Assembly: GCA_014323675.1 (NCBI GenBank)
Contig: JACONN010000002.1
Location: 2,896,001 to 2,960,000, forward strand
Source of the DNA: Hormoscilla sp. GM7CHS1pb
GTDB taxonomy: Bacteria; Cyanobacteriota; Cyanobacteriia; Cyanobacteriales; Desertifilaceae
Length of the DNA stretch: 64,000 nt
Direction: 5' to 3'
Under the pieces are notes generated by a model that was not told the origin of the DNA, did no database searches, and saw only the letters and a program-made list of their open reading frames with translations. Shown here piece after piece: positions 1-9,238 of this stretch (position 1 is its first letter; each line of letters begins with the position of its first letter). Position numbers and translations under genes: made by a program.

Positions 1-2
1 GG

Positions 3-794
3 GATTTCAAGAGCGAAACTCCCCCCGAAGCTTCTATTGTTGCTGGTTGGCATGGGGTGAAGGTAGATGGCAACAGGGTGACGGGTCTCATGCTGGGCCT
101 CAACGGACTGACTGGCAAGATTCCGAATCAGTTAGGAAATCTTTCCAATTTGGAAAGGCTCAATCTGCACAGCAACCAACTGAGTGGCAGCATCCCTCCG
201 GAGTTAGGGAATCTGAAGAATTTGCGATTGCTCAACCTGAACAGCAACCAACTGAGTGGCAGCATCCCTCCGGAGTTAGGGAATCTGAACAAGTTGGAAT
301 ATCTCTACCTGAAGAGCAACCAACTAAGTGGCAGCATCCCTCCGGAGTTAGGGAATCTGAAGAAGTTGGACCGGCTATACATGTCAAAAAACCAGCTTAC
401 TGACAGCATCCCCCAAGAGGTACTAGATTTGCAGGCTGACAAGCAATGGGAAAACCCCCCTTACATAAAAACCGAGATTCCCGACGTCTATGCTCGTTCA
501 GATCAGAACTTCAGCCTCAATGTAAGCGAAAACTTCGGCGACATCAATTACAACATCGACAAATACACAGCTACTGGTTTACCAGAGGGCGTAACCATCA
601 ACTCTCAGGGAGTTATCAGCGGTATCCCTACTAAGGCAGGCACCTTTACCGTAGCGGTAACCGCCATTGACCAAGCGAGAGGTGAAGTGACAGATACCTT
701 TGACATTGTCGTCGCCCAATCAATAATCATCGGTCAGGATGATCAGAACGACCACCTCCGGGGACGGCCGACGGGGAATACCTCGATGGCCTAG
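3..794 (+). CDS. Leucine-rich repeat / Ig-like surface protein, N-terminus cut by window edge
   Basis: The reading frame is open to the window edge, so the true start lies upstream; the GTG at 57 is only the first internal start. The product opens with a W-H-G-V segment typical of the N-cap of LRR proteins. Four to five 24-residue leucine-rich repeats follow (core [17 protein letters not shown]), then a putative Ig-like (He_PIG) module, roughly residues 150-235, with G-L-P-x-G-V and I-S-G-I-P-T motifs. The frame stops just after the first acidic turn of what should be RTX calcium-binding repeats. Those repeats continue in another frame at 764-1336. A single missing G in the GGGG run at 760-763 explains the break. 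Likely a secreted or cell-surface adhesion protein. Function is inferred from domains only. Confidence 0.75.
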   Translation, partial: DFKSETPPEASIVAGWHGVKVDGNRVTGLMLGLNGLTGKIPNQLGNLSNLERLNLHSNQLSGSIPPELGNLKNLRLLNLNSNQLSGSIPPELGNLNKLEYLYLKSNQLSGSIPPELGNLKKLDRLYMSKNQLTDSIPQEVLDLQADKQWENPPYIKTEIPDVYARSDQNFSLNVSENFGDINYNIDKYTATGLPEGVTINSQGVISGIPTKAGTFTVAVTAIDQARGEVTDTFDIVVAQSIIIGQDDQNDHLRGRPTGNTSMA

Positions 795-1336
795 CAGGCG
801 ATGATAAAATAGAGGCGTTTGGAGGGGACGACACCCTCTTTGGTGGCCCAGGAAAAGATAGCCTCCACGGAGGACGTGGGGACGACTATCTCGTGGGTGG
901 AGAAGGGGACGATCGCCTCATTGGTGGCATCGGAGATGGAAACGATACCCTCGACGGAGGAAATGGAAACGATGACCTCCGTGCAGGAAATGGAGACGAT
1001 ACCCTCGACGGAGGAAATGGAAACGATACTCTCACAGGAGGATATGGCGCCGATACCCTCGACGGAGGAAATGGAAACGATACTCTCACAGGAGGATATG
1101 GCGCCGATACTTTTATCTCGGCGCCGGGCGATGATGGCGAGGATAGCGGCGATACCATCGTAGACTTTGAACTTGACATCGACTCCATCTGGGTAAAAGG
1201 AGGGAGTTCCGCCAAAACGCAGATCGTCTTTCAGGGCGGAAATACTCTGATTAAAGTTGGAGGCGAAACCCAGGTTACTCTACTGGGCATTGATTTGACC
1301 CTGAGTAATCCTGATGATTTCATTAACTTCTTTTGA
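764..1336 (+). CDS. RTX (hemolysin-type Ca-binding) C-terminal part of the preceding gene
   Basis: This frame encodes about ten glycine- and aspartate-rich nonapeptide repeats of the form G-G-x-G-x-D-x-L, followed by a C-terminal block ending in D-D-F-I-N-F-F. It has no convincing start of its own. The first possible start is GTG at 893, yet RTX repeats already begin at about 780 in this frame, directly where the LRR frame (3-794) loses its meaning. Adding one G to the run at 760-763 gives a continuous [11 protein letters not shown] reading. I therefore treat it as the 3' half of one LRR/Ig/RTX gene. RTX repeats bind calcium and usually mark type I-secreted proteins. Within 940-1110 the DNA repeats nearly exactly with a 54-bp period, showing recent internal duplication. 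Confidence 0.75.
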   Translation, partial: TADGEYLDGLAGDDKIEAFGGDDTLFGGPGKDSLHGGRGDDYLVGGEGDDRLIGGIGDGNDTLDGGNGNDDLRAGNGDDTLDGGNGNDTLTGGYGADTLDGGNGNDTLTGGYGADTFISAPGDDGEDSGDTIVDFELDIDSIWVKGGSSAKTQIVFQGGNTLIKVGGETQVTLLGIDLTLSNPDDFINFF

Positions 1337-1375
1337 AGTTTACCAGGAACGAGGGGCCCGACCACTAGAACTTAG

Positions 1376-1413
1376 CCCACGCGGAGGGCCCCCTCCGCTG
1401 CGCGGGCTATACA
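1376..1413. repeat. Short palindromic GC-rich repeat
   Basis: Contains the perfect palindrome GCGGAGGGCCCCCTCCGC at 1381-1398 followed by tgcgcgggct, which is the tail of the dispersed REP-like family also seen at 15617, 20061, 36735, 46455 and 49752. It lies between the RTX gene and the TPR gene and could also act as a terminator. Confidence 0.5.
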
Positions 1414-1464
1414 TGTAAGTAGTTAGACAAAAATAAGTGTGTGAAATTAATTGTTTCTATGTAC

Positions 1465-1849
1465 TAAAATGGTACAGCAAGCAGATAATGATCGATTAAA
1501 AGAGGCTTTAGGTCATTACAAAGCCGGACGTCTGGATAAAGCGAGGGCTGTTTATTTGGCGATGCTCAAACAGCAGCCTCATCAGGTAGAAGCTATGCAG
1601 ATGCTGGGAATTATTGCTTATCAGACGCAGGAATACGATCGGGCGATCAACTATTTCCAACTGGTGATCTCCATAAAGCCAGATTGGCCTGAGACTTATA
1701 ATAATCTGGGGGCTTGCTTCTGGGAACAGGGGAAAATAGAACAGGCGATCGCTGCCTACAAACAGGCGATCGCAGTGAAGCCTGATTATCATGATGCTTA
1801 TAATAACCTGGTTGTGGCCCTGGAAAAACAGGGAAAAAGATTAGAGGCG
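1465..1849 (+). repeat. 5' copy of a 385-bp near-identical direct duplication
   Basis: This stretch, from just before the ATG of the first TPR gene, is repeated at 3767-4151 at the start of the second TPR gene. I see one base difference (gcgatcgcag versus gcgctcgcag). Identity ends exactly where each gene carries a different short palindromic insert. Confidence 0.85.
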
Positions 1850-3769
1850 CGGCGCCAGCCGTGCAAGCGCGCTGCCAGCGCCTGCGGAGAGGAGAGCAGT
1901 AAGGGAACGAGAGCAGTAACTAACACCGTGCCGGAAAAATCAGCAATCCAGTTACTAAAACAAGGGATTAAAGCGCAGCAGAGTGGTAAACTAGATGCAG
2001 CGATCGCCTGCTATAGTAAAGCGATTAGTATCGAACCGTCTTTCGCAGAAGCCCATAGCTGCCTAGGAAGGGCCCTGAAAGCACAGGGCAAGCTTCCGGA
2101 GGCCACTCAGCATTATCAGCGGGCAATTAATCTCAAGCCAGATTTGCTGGAAGCTTATATTAATCTGGGTGTTGTCCTCCGCCAGCAGGGTCTCCCTCAA
2201 GAGGAGATCGCTACCTACGAAAAGGCTTTGCAAATTAACCCCAATGCTGCCAAAGTCCATAATAATATGGGGAATGTCTATCTGGGTCTGGGTAGAGTTG
2301 ATGAGGCGGCCAGTTCCTATCAAAAGGCTCTAAGTATTCAACCGGACTACGTGGATCCGATCGCTAACTTGGGCTCGATTTTCCAAGAACAGAATAAGCT
2401 GGAAGAGGCGATCGCCATGTACGAGCGGGCGATCGCCATGGAACCAAATTCCCCAAATTCGGCCTCGATCCGCAGCAACTTGGGCGTGGCACTCAAGCAG
2501 GTGGGACGCTTAGATGAAGCTAAAACCCATTTGCAACAGGCGATCTCCTTGGATCCCAACTATGCTATAGGTTATATTAATCTGAGTTTTGTTCTCGAAG
2601 GAATGGACCAACTGGACGCAGCAGAGGCCATGTCCCGCAAGGCGATCGCCCTGAACCCCAATTTCACCGACGCTTACCATAATTTGGCCGTGGTTCTGCA
2701 CAGAAAATGTCAGCTACAGGAATGTATTGCTAGCTATGAACGGGCGATCGACTTAAATCCCCAGCTTGCCAAAATGCACGTGGCTTTAGCAACTACTTTA
2801 ATGTTAGCTGGAGATTATCCTCGGGGTTTTGCGGAGTACGAGTGGCGCTGGCAACTGAAACACATACAAGGCCCGGGATTAACTCAACCTGACTGGCAGG
2901 GCGAGTCCCTGGAGGGCAAAACAATTTTACTTTACACCGAACAGGGATTTGGCGATACGATTAATTTCATCCGTTACGCCCCCTTGGTCCGGGCCCTTTT
3001 TGCTAAGGTCAAAGTAATAGTCATGTGTAAGCCCGCAGTCTATCGTCTGTTGCAGACAGTAGATGGCATCGACAAAGTGGTCATCAAGGGCGAAGAGTTG
3101 CCCTCCTTTGACGTGAAAGCTGCTTTGCTGAGTTTGCCCCGGATCCTGGGGACTACTTGGGAAACTATTCCTACTACTGTGCCTTATGTAAAAGCAGTCC
3201 CCAGCGCTGGCGCACGGCTACTACCGCGAACGGAAGCGCTAGCGGACACGGCTGGCGCCGCGCTGCCGCGATCAGAATTACTACAAACGGGTCAATTAAA
3301 GGTGGGAATAGTCTGGGCGGGGAATCCTTCTCATAAACATGACCGCCGCCGTTCTACTAGTCTGTCCTATTTTCGGCAACTGTTGGAAATTCCAGGCATC
3401 GCTTTCTATAGTCTCCAAAAGGGCAGCAGGACCGCAGATATTACTCCCGATATTAGCAATTTGGTTCATCTCGAAGACCCCCTATTGAAGGATTTTGCCG
3501 ATACCGCAGCAATTGTCCAGCAACTTGATTTGGTGATTACTGTAGATACCTCGGTTGCTCACTTGGCCGGAGCCCTCGGTAAACCTGTATGGGTGCTGCT
3601 GTGCTATTGTCCTGATTGGCGCTGGAGATTGGAACGCGAAGATTCTCCTTGGTATCCGACAATGCGGCTATTTCGCCAACAGCAACCAGGCGATTGGTCC
3701 GAACTGTTTGCACGAGTTAAATCAGCTTTATTGTCATGGTCTGGCGAGTGGGTTATGATTAGGAAGTAA
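1469..3769 (+). CDS. TPR-repeat protein with C-terminal GT9-like glycosyltransferase domain (copy 1)
   Basis: I prefer ATG 1469 to the upstream TTG 1451 because the tandem paralogue begins with the same M-V-Q-Q-A-D-N-D. The 766-residue product has about eleven 34-residue TPRs (A-x-x-x-Y-x-x-A-x-x-x-x-P motifs) to residue ~450. A GT-B-like domain follows, with the cyanobacterial signature V-D-T-S-V-A-H-L-A-G-A-L-G-K-P-V-W-V-L-L and P-W-Y-P-T-M-R-L-F-R-Q. Such proteins are thought to glycosylate proteins or build surface glycans; substrate unknown. Two segments look inserted relative to the paralogue: residues ~127-155 (DNA 1846-1925) and ~575-605 (DNA 3203-3290). Both are GC-rich and belong to the short palindromic repeat family described in the findings, and both keep the frame open. 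Confidence 0.8.
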   Translation: MVQQADNDRLKEALGHYKAGRLDKARAVYLAMLKQQPHQVEAMQMLGIIAYQTQEYDRAINYFQLVISIKPDWPETYNNLGACFWEQGKIEQAIAAYKQAIAVKPDYHDAYNNLVVALEKQGKRLEARRQPCKRAASACGEESSKGTRAVTNTVPEKSAIQLLKQGIKAQQSGKLDAAIACYSKAISIEPSFAEAHSCLGRALKAQGKLPEATQHYQRAINLKPDLLEAYINLGVVLRQQGLPQEEIATYEKALQINPNAAKVHNNMGNVYLGLGRVDEAASSYQKALSIQPDYVDPIANLGSIFQEQNKLEEAIAMYERAIAMEPNSPNSASIRSNLGVALKQVGRLDEAKTHLQQAISLDPNYAIGYINLSFVLEGMDQLDAAEAMSRKAIALNPNFTDAYHNLAVVLHRKCQLQECIASYERAIDLNPQLAKMHVALATTLMLAGDYPRGFAEYEWRWQLKHIQGPGLTQPDWQGESLEGKTILLYTEQGFGDTINFIRYAPLVRALFAKVKVIVMCKPAVYRLLQTVDGIDKVVIKGEELPSFDVKAALLSLPRILGTTWETIPTTVPYVKAVPSAGARLLPRTEALADTAGAALPRSELLQTGQLKVGIVWAGNPSHKHDRRRSTSLSYFRQLLEIPGIAFYSLQKGSRTADITPDISNLVHLEDPLLKDFADTAAIVQQLDLVITVDTSVAHLAGALGKPVWVLLCYCPDWRWRLEREDSPWYPTMRLFRQQQPGDWSELFARVKSALLSWSGEWVMIRK

Positions 3770-4151
3770 AATGGTACAGCAAGCAGATAATGATCGATTA
3801 AAAGAGGCTTTAGGTCATTACAAAGCCGGACGTCTGGATAAAGCGAGGGCTGTTTATTTGGCGATGCTCAAACAGCAGCCTCATCAGGTAGAAGCTATGC
3901 AGATGCTGGGAATTATTGCTTATCAGACGCAGGAATACGATCGGGCGATCAACTATTTCCAACTGGTGATCTCCATAAAGCCAGATTGGCCTGAGACTTA
4001 TAATAATCTGGGGGCTTGCTTCTGGGAACAGGGGAAAATAGAACAGGCGATCGCTGCCTACAAACAGGCGCTCGCAGTGAAGCCTGATTATCATGATGCT
4101 TATAATAACCTGGTTGTGGCCCTGGAAAAACAGGGAAAAAGATTAGAGGCG
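3767..4151 (+). repeat. 3' copy of the 385-bp direct duplication
   Basis: Matches 1465-1849 with a constant 2,302-bp offset. Shared flanks at 3730-3791 and 5741-5802 indicate that the TPR genes arose by tandem recombination. Confidence 0.85.
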
Positions 4152-5780
4152 ATCGAGCTACGCTACGCGAACGAGACTGACCAGCGAGGGGGATCGCCTC
4201 ACCAGAGTGGCGCGACCCCTGAAAAATTGGCGGCGATGCTGAAGAAGGAAAAGCGTTATCAAGAGGCGCTCGCTCATTACCAACAGGAGATCGCCTGCTA
4301 CGAAAAGAAACAGACTCGGGGCATTAACCCCAAATGTGCGGATGCTTACTATAATGTGGCTAGAATTATGGAAGAGCCAAACCGCAGAGAAGAGGCGATC
4401 GCCTATTATGAAAAAGCCATTGCCATTAAACCAGAGGCGAAATTTTACAATCAGTTGGGTAAATGCTATCTACGATGTGAGAAATTAGCAGAGGCGGCGA
4501 GGCAGTATGAACAGGCGATCGCCTTAAAGCCGAACTATCTGGACGCAATTTGCGACCTGGGGGTGATACTGCAAAAGCAAGGTAAAATAGCAGAGGCGAT
4601 CGGACAATATCGCCAGGCTCTGGCAATTAAACCAGATGATCCAGAAGCTTACAATAGGATGGGGACCGCTTGGCAAGAGCAATGTAAGTTTGCAGAGGCG
4701 ATCGCATGCCACCAAAAGGCGATCGCCCTGAAACCAGACTTTGCCGATGCCTACAACAACCTGGGTCTTGCCCTGCAAGAACAACTGAAATTACAAGAGG
4801 CGATCGGCTATTACCGCCATGCTGTTGCCTTAAAGCCAGATCAAGCAGAGACCCACTTAAATCTGGGAATGTGCTTGTTATTATTGCAGGACTTGAGCCA
4901 AGGATTTGCAGAATATGAATGGCGCTGGCGCATGGAACCACAGACCCCAGAAGAACGCTTGGGAAAACCCTTTTGGGATGGTTCGCCACTGGCAGGAAAA
5001 ACTATTCTCCTACATACAGAACAGGGAAACGGGGACGGTATCCAGTTCGTCCGTTACGCGCCCTTAGTAGCCCAGCGGGGTGCTGGTAAAGTAATTCTGG
5101 AAACATATCGGGCTCTCAGGCGCTTGATGACTACGGCCCCTGGGGTTCAGGAGGTGGTAGTCAAGGGCGAACCATTACCAGCATTTGACCTGCAAGTCCC
5201 CCTAATGAGTCTCCCCCGCATCCTGAATACGACTATAGAAACTATTCCCGATCGAATACCCTATTTATGCGCTGAAGAGAAGGACGCCGTTAAGTACAGT
5301 GAATTACTACGAACGGAAGGAGAGGTAAAGGTCGGCATTGTGTGGTCTCCTAGTGATAAAGCTCCCAAGAAGCGGTTTTGTCCAGTGTCCCTATTTCTGG
5401 AACTGTCCCAGATCCCAGGAATTTCTCTTTATAGTCTGCAAAAGGAACATACAGATATCCTGGATGGGGCACCTATACAGGATTTAAGAGAGCTGTTGCA
5501 TGACTTCGCTGATACTGCTGCCGTTATCTCACAATTAGACTTAGTAATTTCTGTAGATACAGCAGTTGCCCATTTAGCAGGTGCTTTAGGAAAACCTGTA
5601 TGGGTGCTGCTACCTTTTTATCCTGACTGGCGCTGGTTGCTCGATCGATCCGATAGCCCCTGGTATCCGACAATGCGGCTATTTCGTCAACAGCAACCAG
5701 GCGATTGGTCGAGTGTGTTTGCCCAGGTTAAATCAGCTTTATTGTCATGGTCTGGCGAGTCGGTTATGATTAGGAAGTAA
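3771..5780 (+). CDS. TPR-repeat protein with C-terminal GT9-like glycosyltransferase domain (copy 2)
   Basis: ATG 3771 follows the stop of copy 1 by one base. The first 127 residues are practically identical to copy 1. A short insert (DNA ~4152-4205, containing ctacgctacgcgaacg) then begins a diverged TPR array of about nine repeats, rich in HIP1 octamers encoding E-A-I-A. The C-terminal glycosyltransferase-like domain keeps V-D-T-A-V-A-H-L-A-G-A-L-G-K-P-V-W and P-W-Y-P-T-M-R-L-F. The last ~40 residues again match copy 1 closely. Conserved ends with a diverged middle suggest gene conversion or unequal crossing-over. It probably forms a transcription unit with copy 1 and the downstream TIGR03032-like gene. 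Confidence 0.8.
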   Translation: MVQQADNDRLKEALGHYKAGRLDKARAVYLAMLKQQPHQVEAMQMLGIIAYQTQEYDRAINYFQLVISIKPDWPETYNNLGACFWEQGKIEQAIAAYKQALAVKPDYHDAYNNLVVALEKQGKRLEAIELRYANETDQRGGSPHQSGATPEKLAAMLKKEKRYQEALAHYQQEIACYEKKQTRGINPKCADAYYNVARIMEEPNRREEAIAYYEKAIAIKPEAKFYNQLGKCYLRCEKLAEAARQYEQAIALKPNYLDAICDLGVILQKQGKIAEAIGQYRQALAIKPDDPEAYNRMGTAWQEQCKFAEAIACHQKAIALKPDFADAYNNLGLALQEQLKLQEAIGYYRHAVALKPDQAETHLNLGMCLLLLQDLSQGFAEYEWRWRMEPQTPEERLGKPFWDGSPLAGKTILLHTEQGNGDGIQFVRYAPLVAQRGAGKVILETYRALRRLMTTAPGVQEVVVKGEPLPAFDLQVPLMSLPRILNTTIETIPDRIPYLCAEEKDAVKYSELLRTEGEVKVGIVWSPSDKAPKKRFCPVSLFLELSQIPGISLYSLQKEHTDILDGAPIQDLRELLHDFADTAAVISQLDLVISVDTAVAHLAGALGKPVWVLLPFYPDWRWLLDRSDSPWYPTMRLFRQQQPGDWSSVFAQVKSALLSWSGESVMIRK

Positions 5781-5803
5781 AATGGTACAGCAAGCAGATG
5801 ATT
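5741..5803 (+). repeat. Boundary repeat left by TPR gene duplication
   Basis: Nearly identical to 3730-3792, spanning the end of one TPR gene and the first residues (M-V-Q-Q-A-D) of the next. Here the third copy dies at once: ATG 5781 is followed by a stop after eight codons. Confidence 0.7.
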
Positions 5804-6658
5804 AATCAGAGAGAGTCTTCCTTAGCTTACCCCCTGAGAGTCACGAGTTCCCCGGAGATGGGGAACTGGTTGCTTAGAGAGCAGTTGAGTCTGGGTTTCA
5901 CTACCTATCAAACCAATCGGCTCTTTTTGGTCGGCACGACCACCGAGGGAAAAATTGCCGTCCGCGAACGATTGTTCGACAAGCCCATGGGGCTTTATGC
6001 TCGGGAGGATCGCCTCTACATGAGTACCCGCTATCAAATCTGGCGGTTCGACAATCATCTGGCCCCCGGAGAAACCTATCAAGGGAGCGATCGCCTTTAC
6101 GTTCCCAGTCGGAGCTACATGACCGGAAACTTAAACGTTCACGATGTAGTTGTAGATAGCGAGGGAAAGATAATATTTGTCAACACCGACTTTAGCTGCT
6201 TGGCAACGGTTCAAAGCGGTTATAGCTTCGTTCCCATCTGGAAACCGCCTGAGATCAGCAAACTGGTAGCAGAAGACCGCTGTCACTTAAATGGATTAGC
6301 AATGGTGGCAGGCAAGCCAACCTATATGACCGCTTGCAGTGCCACCGATACAGCCGCTGGCTGGCGCCACCACAGGCAGAATGGAGGCATAGTGCTGGAG
6401 ATTCCCTCAGGCGAAATCATCGCTACTAACCTCTCAATGCCCCATTCCCCTCGTTGGTATAAGGGCAAGCTGTGGCTGCTCAATTCGGGGACAGGGGAAC
6501 TGGGCTACCTGGAGGGCGATAAATTCCAACCTATTATCTTTTGCCCGGGCTTCGTCAGAGGTCTGGCCTTTTGGGAAAACTATGCCTTAGTGGGACTCTC
6601 AAAACTGCGGTCTGCTAATTTCACTGGACTGGCACTAGAAACAAAGTTAGCAGCGTAG
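5798..6658 (+). CDS. TIGR03032-family (DUF4915-like) protein, C-terminus lost
   Basis: The 286-residue product resembles TIGR03032 proteins, predicted beta-propeller-like proteins often beside TPR glycosyltransferases in cyanobacteria. Recognisable blocks are W-R-F-D-N near residue 80, N-V-H-D-V-V-V-D near 110, H-L-N-G-L-A-M near 165, G-W-R-H-H near 190 and P-H-S-P-R-W-Y near 215. The frame stops at A-L-E-T-K-L-A-A. The next conserved block (V-V-E-E-L-F-D-I-V-V-L-P-G-V-R) is present just downstream in another frame, starting at 6652. The loop between the two, about 25 residues in relatives as I remember them, is missing, so a small deletion and not merely a base error seems to have occurred. 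Biochemical role is unknown. Confidence 0.6.
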   Translation: MINQRESSLAYPLRVTSSPEMGNWLLREQLSLGFTTYQTNRLFLVGTTTEGKIAVRERLFDKPMGLYAREDRLYMSTRYQIWRFDNHLAPGETYQGSDRLYVPSRSYMTGNLNVHDVVVDSEGKIIFVNTDFSCLATVQSGYSFVPIWKPPEISKLVAEDRCHLNGLAMVAGKPTYMTACSATDTAAGWRHHRQNGGIVLEIPSGEIIATNLSMPHSPRWYKGKLWLLNSGTGELGYLEGDKFQPIIFCPGFVRGLAFWENYALVGLSKLRSANFTGLALETKLAA

Positions 6659-7218
6659 TCGAAGAACTCTTCGATATCGTCGTGCTCCCGGGCGTCCGCC
6701 TTCCTCTGGCTTTAGGTTTCCAGAGCGAAGATATCGAACGGCTGATAGTTTTCCCGGGTTCGGGAGGAATTGTGACTAGCAAGCCCACGGTTATTCGTCC
6801 GAGTCGGGGAACGGCAGTTCCCGTTGCGGGACTGCCTAACCAGAAGCGCTTGCAAGCAGAAGAGAAGATGTCCGTGAAATTTCAACGGGTTTACCACCTC
6901 AATCCCGATAACCTTGCCCCCTACGAGCGCATGACCTTTCCCAGCCTCCTCGAGCGCTGGCGAACCCAGCCATGGCAAGGGGAATTGCTCGGAGTTTCAG
7001 CCTCGATAGGCGGCGAAATGGTCGGGTTAGCGGTAGCCGAGCTCTTACCATCCGGCAGGTGTCCGGGTGAGTGGAAAGCCAAGGGGGAGGAGATGGTCGC
7101 TCTTCTTTGTTCAGGGCGAGCATCAGGTTTCGCATGCCATCGGCAGCATAGTCAGAAGAAGCCAGGATGCGAGTCCCCACCATATCCGCTTGTCTTTCCA
7201 TATCTCGACTGTAGCTGA
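6652..7218 (+). pseudogene. Composite remnant: TIGR03032 tail fused to GNAT-like N-terminus, cut at 7057
   Basis: From 6652 the frame encodes the missing tail of the TIGR03032 protein (V-V-L-P-G-V-R-L-P-L-A-L-G-F). A proline-rich linker follows, then from ATG 6868 a segment beginning M-S-V-K-F-Q-R-V-Y-H-L-N that looks like the N-terminus of a cyanobacterial GNAT acetyltransferase (M-T-F-P-S-L, then G-G-E-M-V-G-L-A-V-A-E). At 7057 the sequence switches abruptly into the antisense strand of the M48 protease gene, and everything from there to the stop at 7218 is meaningless translation. The switch point is exactly the left edge of the 3,499-bp duplicated block, so the GNAT gene was truncated by that rearrangement. 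Confidence 0.6.
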
Positions 7219-8437
7219 ATACTAACAGGCGAGAAGCGATGCCCCCGGCATAGGGGATATACTGAACTACATTAGAGGTGAGGCTGCCCTTGGTGACTAA
7301 TTGAAATCCGTGGGAGAGGACGGCATGGGAAAGTTCGTGAGCGAGTAATCCTGCTAATTCCGCTTCCGACTTGGTTTTGACGATCGCCCCAGCATTGACA
7401 AAGATTTTGCCGCCCGGTAGGGCAAAGGCATTGAGATTTTCATCGAGGACGACATAAAATTCATATTCAAAATCATCCCGCCCCGTCAGTTGAGCGAGTT
7501 TCTCTCCCATCTCGCCCACATACTCCAGCACTTCTTCATCTTCTACCATCGGCAGCCGTTTCAGAAGTCGATTGGCGAGCTTTTCTCCGACACCAGACTC
7601 CCCCCGAAGCAATAGCAGGGTAGTTTCCAAAGCAGAGAGGGGACCAAAAATGTTGCCCATCAGGGCGTAACCCAGGGTTCCTACCACCGCGTTGCCGATC
7701 GCATTTCCCCGCACCCTTCTTCTCAGATGCAATTTAAACCGTTCCAGATGATCGTCTGCCACTTGGGTAAACTCTGCCGCTGAGGGATGTTCCGGGTTCA
7801 GCAGGGCAAATTCTCGTGCCGTGAGGGAAGCATCTAACCAGTTTTCCGCCTCTACCTGGGCAGCAATTTTCGCTCTCAGTAAATCAACTCGATTTGGATA
7901 GCGTTGAACCGCCCGTTCCAGCACCTGCAATGCTTCATCAGAACGGTTATCCTCGGCAAGCACCTCCGCTAGATGCAGATGGCCGGGGATAAATTCGGGA
8001 TATCGCTCGACCAGGAGTTTGAGGGGCACGAATATTCTTGTTTCCAGTCCCCGCGCTAACCCCGCCTGATACTCGCGCCAGTAAACTTTTCCACCTGGGG
8101 ACAGTTCTGCAGGGTCTTCGATTAGTTTTGGCGGATCCTGTATCGAAGCTGATGTCTCTCCCGCAAAGGGGGGTTTTACTTGCCGATATAGCTTTTCCGC
8201 TGCCGCCAGAGAGCCCTCCCGATACAGCTTGTCTGCTTCAGCTAAGGTCTGATGGCGCTGAATTTCTTCGGGACTGGGGGTTTCTTCCCCGAGTTCGGAG
8301 TCAGTTTCGGACTCATCAGCTGGTTCGGGAGCTGGACTCTCTATGTCAGTATCTGCTTGAGCCAGCACCGTAGAGATGGGCAGCAATGTCAAAGCCCCGA
8401 TCGACGCCGATAGCAGTAAATTCCGTAATTGTCCCAT
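6899..8437 (-). CDS. M48 metalloprotease with TPR-like region, copy 1, C-terminus replaced
   Basis: Residues 1-460 are identical to the intact copy at 23312-24931: signal peptide (1-28), acidic linker, TPR-like helices (~60-215), a hydrophobic segment (~245-275) and an M48 peptidase domain with H-E-L-S-H (367-371) and E414 in E-x-x-A-D as the expected third zinc ligand. After H-P-D-T the frame runs into the antisense of the truncated GNAT gene, giving an arginine-rich tail of ~50 residues in place of the natural C-terminal part, including its acidic E/Q-rich end. The catalytic motifs are intact, so the protein could still fold, but the end is an accident of the block junction at 7057. M48 proteases of this type (BepA/LoiP-like) work in the periplasm on outer-membrane quality control. 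Confidence 0.7.
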   Translation of the reverse strand: MGQLRNLLLSASIGALTLLPISTVLAQADTDIESPAPEPADESETDSELGEETPSPEEIQRHQTLAEADKLYREGSLAAAEKLYRQVKPPFAGETSASIQDPPKLIEDPAELSPGGKVYWREYQAGLARGLETRIFVPLKLLVERYPEFIPGHLHLAEVLAEDNRSDEALQVLERAVQRYPNRVDLLRAKIAAQVEAENWLDASLTAREFALLNPEHPSAAEFTQVADDHLERFKLHLRRRVRGNAIGNAVVGTLGYALMGNIFGPLSALETTLLLLRGESGVGEKLANRLLKRLPMVEDEEVLEYVGEMGEKLAQLTGRDDFEYEFYVVLDENLNAFALPGGKIFVNAGAIVKTKSEAELAGLLAHELSHAVLSHGFQLVTKGSLTSNVVQYIPYAGGIASRLLVFSYSRDMERQADMVGTRILASSDYAADGMRNLMLALNKEERPSPPPWLSTHPDTCRMVRARLPLTRPFRRLSRLKLRAIPLAMAGFASARGGWERSCARRGQGYRD

Positions 8438-8565
8438 AGGTCCGGATACTTGTGGGAAATATGCATTACCTGCACCTCAAGGATAACTATTTGAGGGTGG
8501 TTGCGCCCACTGATTGCTCCTGGCAGATGGGATAAACATTTATATTAGAATTAAATCTATCAGCT

Positions 8566-9066
8566 ATGGCAATGAATCAAGTTAGTACCAGCTATCTACT
8601 TTGGCTCGGCGTCCTGTTCGGGGCTTCTGGGCTGCATCGCATTTATAACAGAAAGTTTGCCACAGGTATCTTGTGGCTCTGTACTGGGGGCTTATTGGGC
8701 ATCGGGCAGTTTGTGGATTTGTTCTTGATTTCTGATATGGTCGAAGAGCACAATGCCAATTTTAGAGCCAAATATGGCTTGTCCCCCAATGGCGTACCGA
8801 TCGAGCAGAAGGCGATCGCCCAGCAGGTGGTGGCTAAAGCTCCCCCAGCAATGCCCACCCGGGAGCAGCTGATGGTGAAACTCCTCAAGGCTGCTGAGGC
8901 CCGGGGAGGCAAATTATCCGTCACTCAAGGGGTGATAGAAACGGGGGCGGGCTTTAGCGAAGTGGAATCCGTTTTGCTAGAAATGGTCAATGCTGACTAT
9001 GCTACTACTAGCAATCACCCGGATACGGGGATTGTCCTTTACGAATTCCACGAGTTGCTTGGTTAA
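8566..9066 (+). CDS. TM2-domain membrane protein (copy 1)
   Basis: The 166-residue product starts with two transmembrane helices (about 8-30 and 36-58) carrying the TM2 signature: G-x-x-G-L-H-R-I-Y at the end of helix one and G-I-G-Q-F-V-D-L in helix two. A soluble tail of ~100 residues looks like a winged-helix-type domain (~90-160). TM2 proteins are small membrane proteins of poorly known role. The gene diverges from the M48 protease with about 130 bp between them. It is identical to the copy at 25060-25560. Confidence 0.75.
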   Translation: MAMNQVSTSYLLWLGVLFGASGLHRIYNRKFATGILWLCTGGLLGIGQFVDLFLISDMVEEHNANFRAKYGLSPNGVPIEQKAIAQQVVAKAPPAMPTREQLMVKLLKAAEARGGKLSVTQGVIETGAGFSEVESVLLEMVNADYATTSNHPDTGIVLYEFHELLG

Positions 9067-9068
9067 TT

Positions 9069-9238
9069 GGCGTTGCACATTTTGGGGATGATAGCAGCCA
9101 ATTGTTGAAAATTGCACTTTGGCTAATTGCTAATTGAAAAGAGTAAATCCATCTATTCATGACAAAAAATGACTATCGAGATTAACCTTTGAGTATTAGC
9201 AATTAGCAACCCTTATCATCCCGGAGTTGTGCAACGCC
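9069..9238. mobile_element. MITE with IS1-type terminal inverted repeats (copy inside duplicated block)
   Basis: A 170-bp non-coding element starting ggcgttgcacattttgggga and ending with its near inverted complement (...gttgtgcaacgcc). The same ends bound the IS1-family element at 31807-32678. The interior is AT-rich with no gene. It inserted three bases after the TM2 stop codon. Confidence 0.8.

Noticed and set aside
8038..8373. Plus-strand 111-codon frame (also at 24532-24867)
   Set aside because: Antisense shadow of the M48 gene with no start signal or family pattern.
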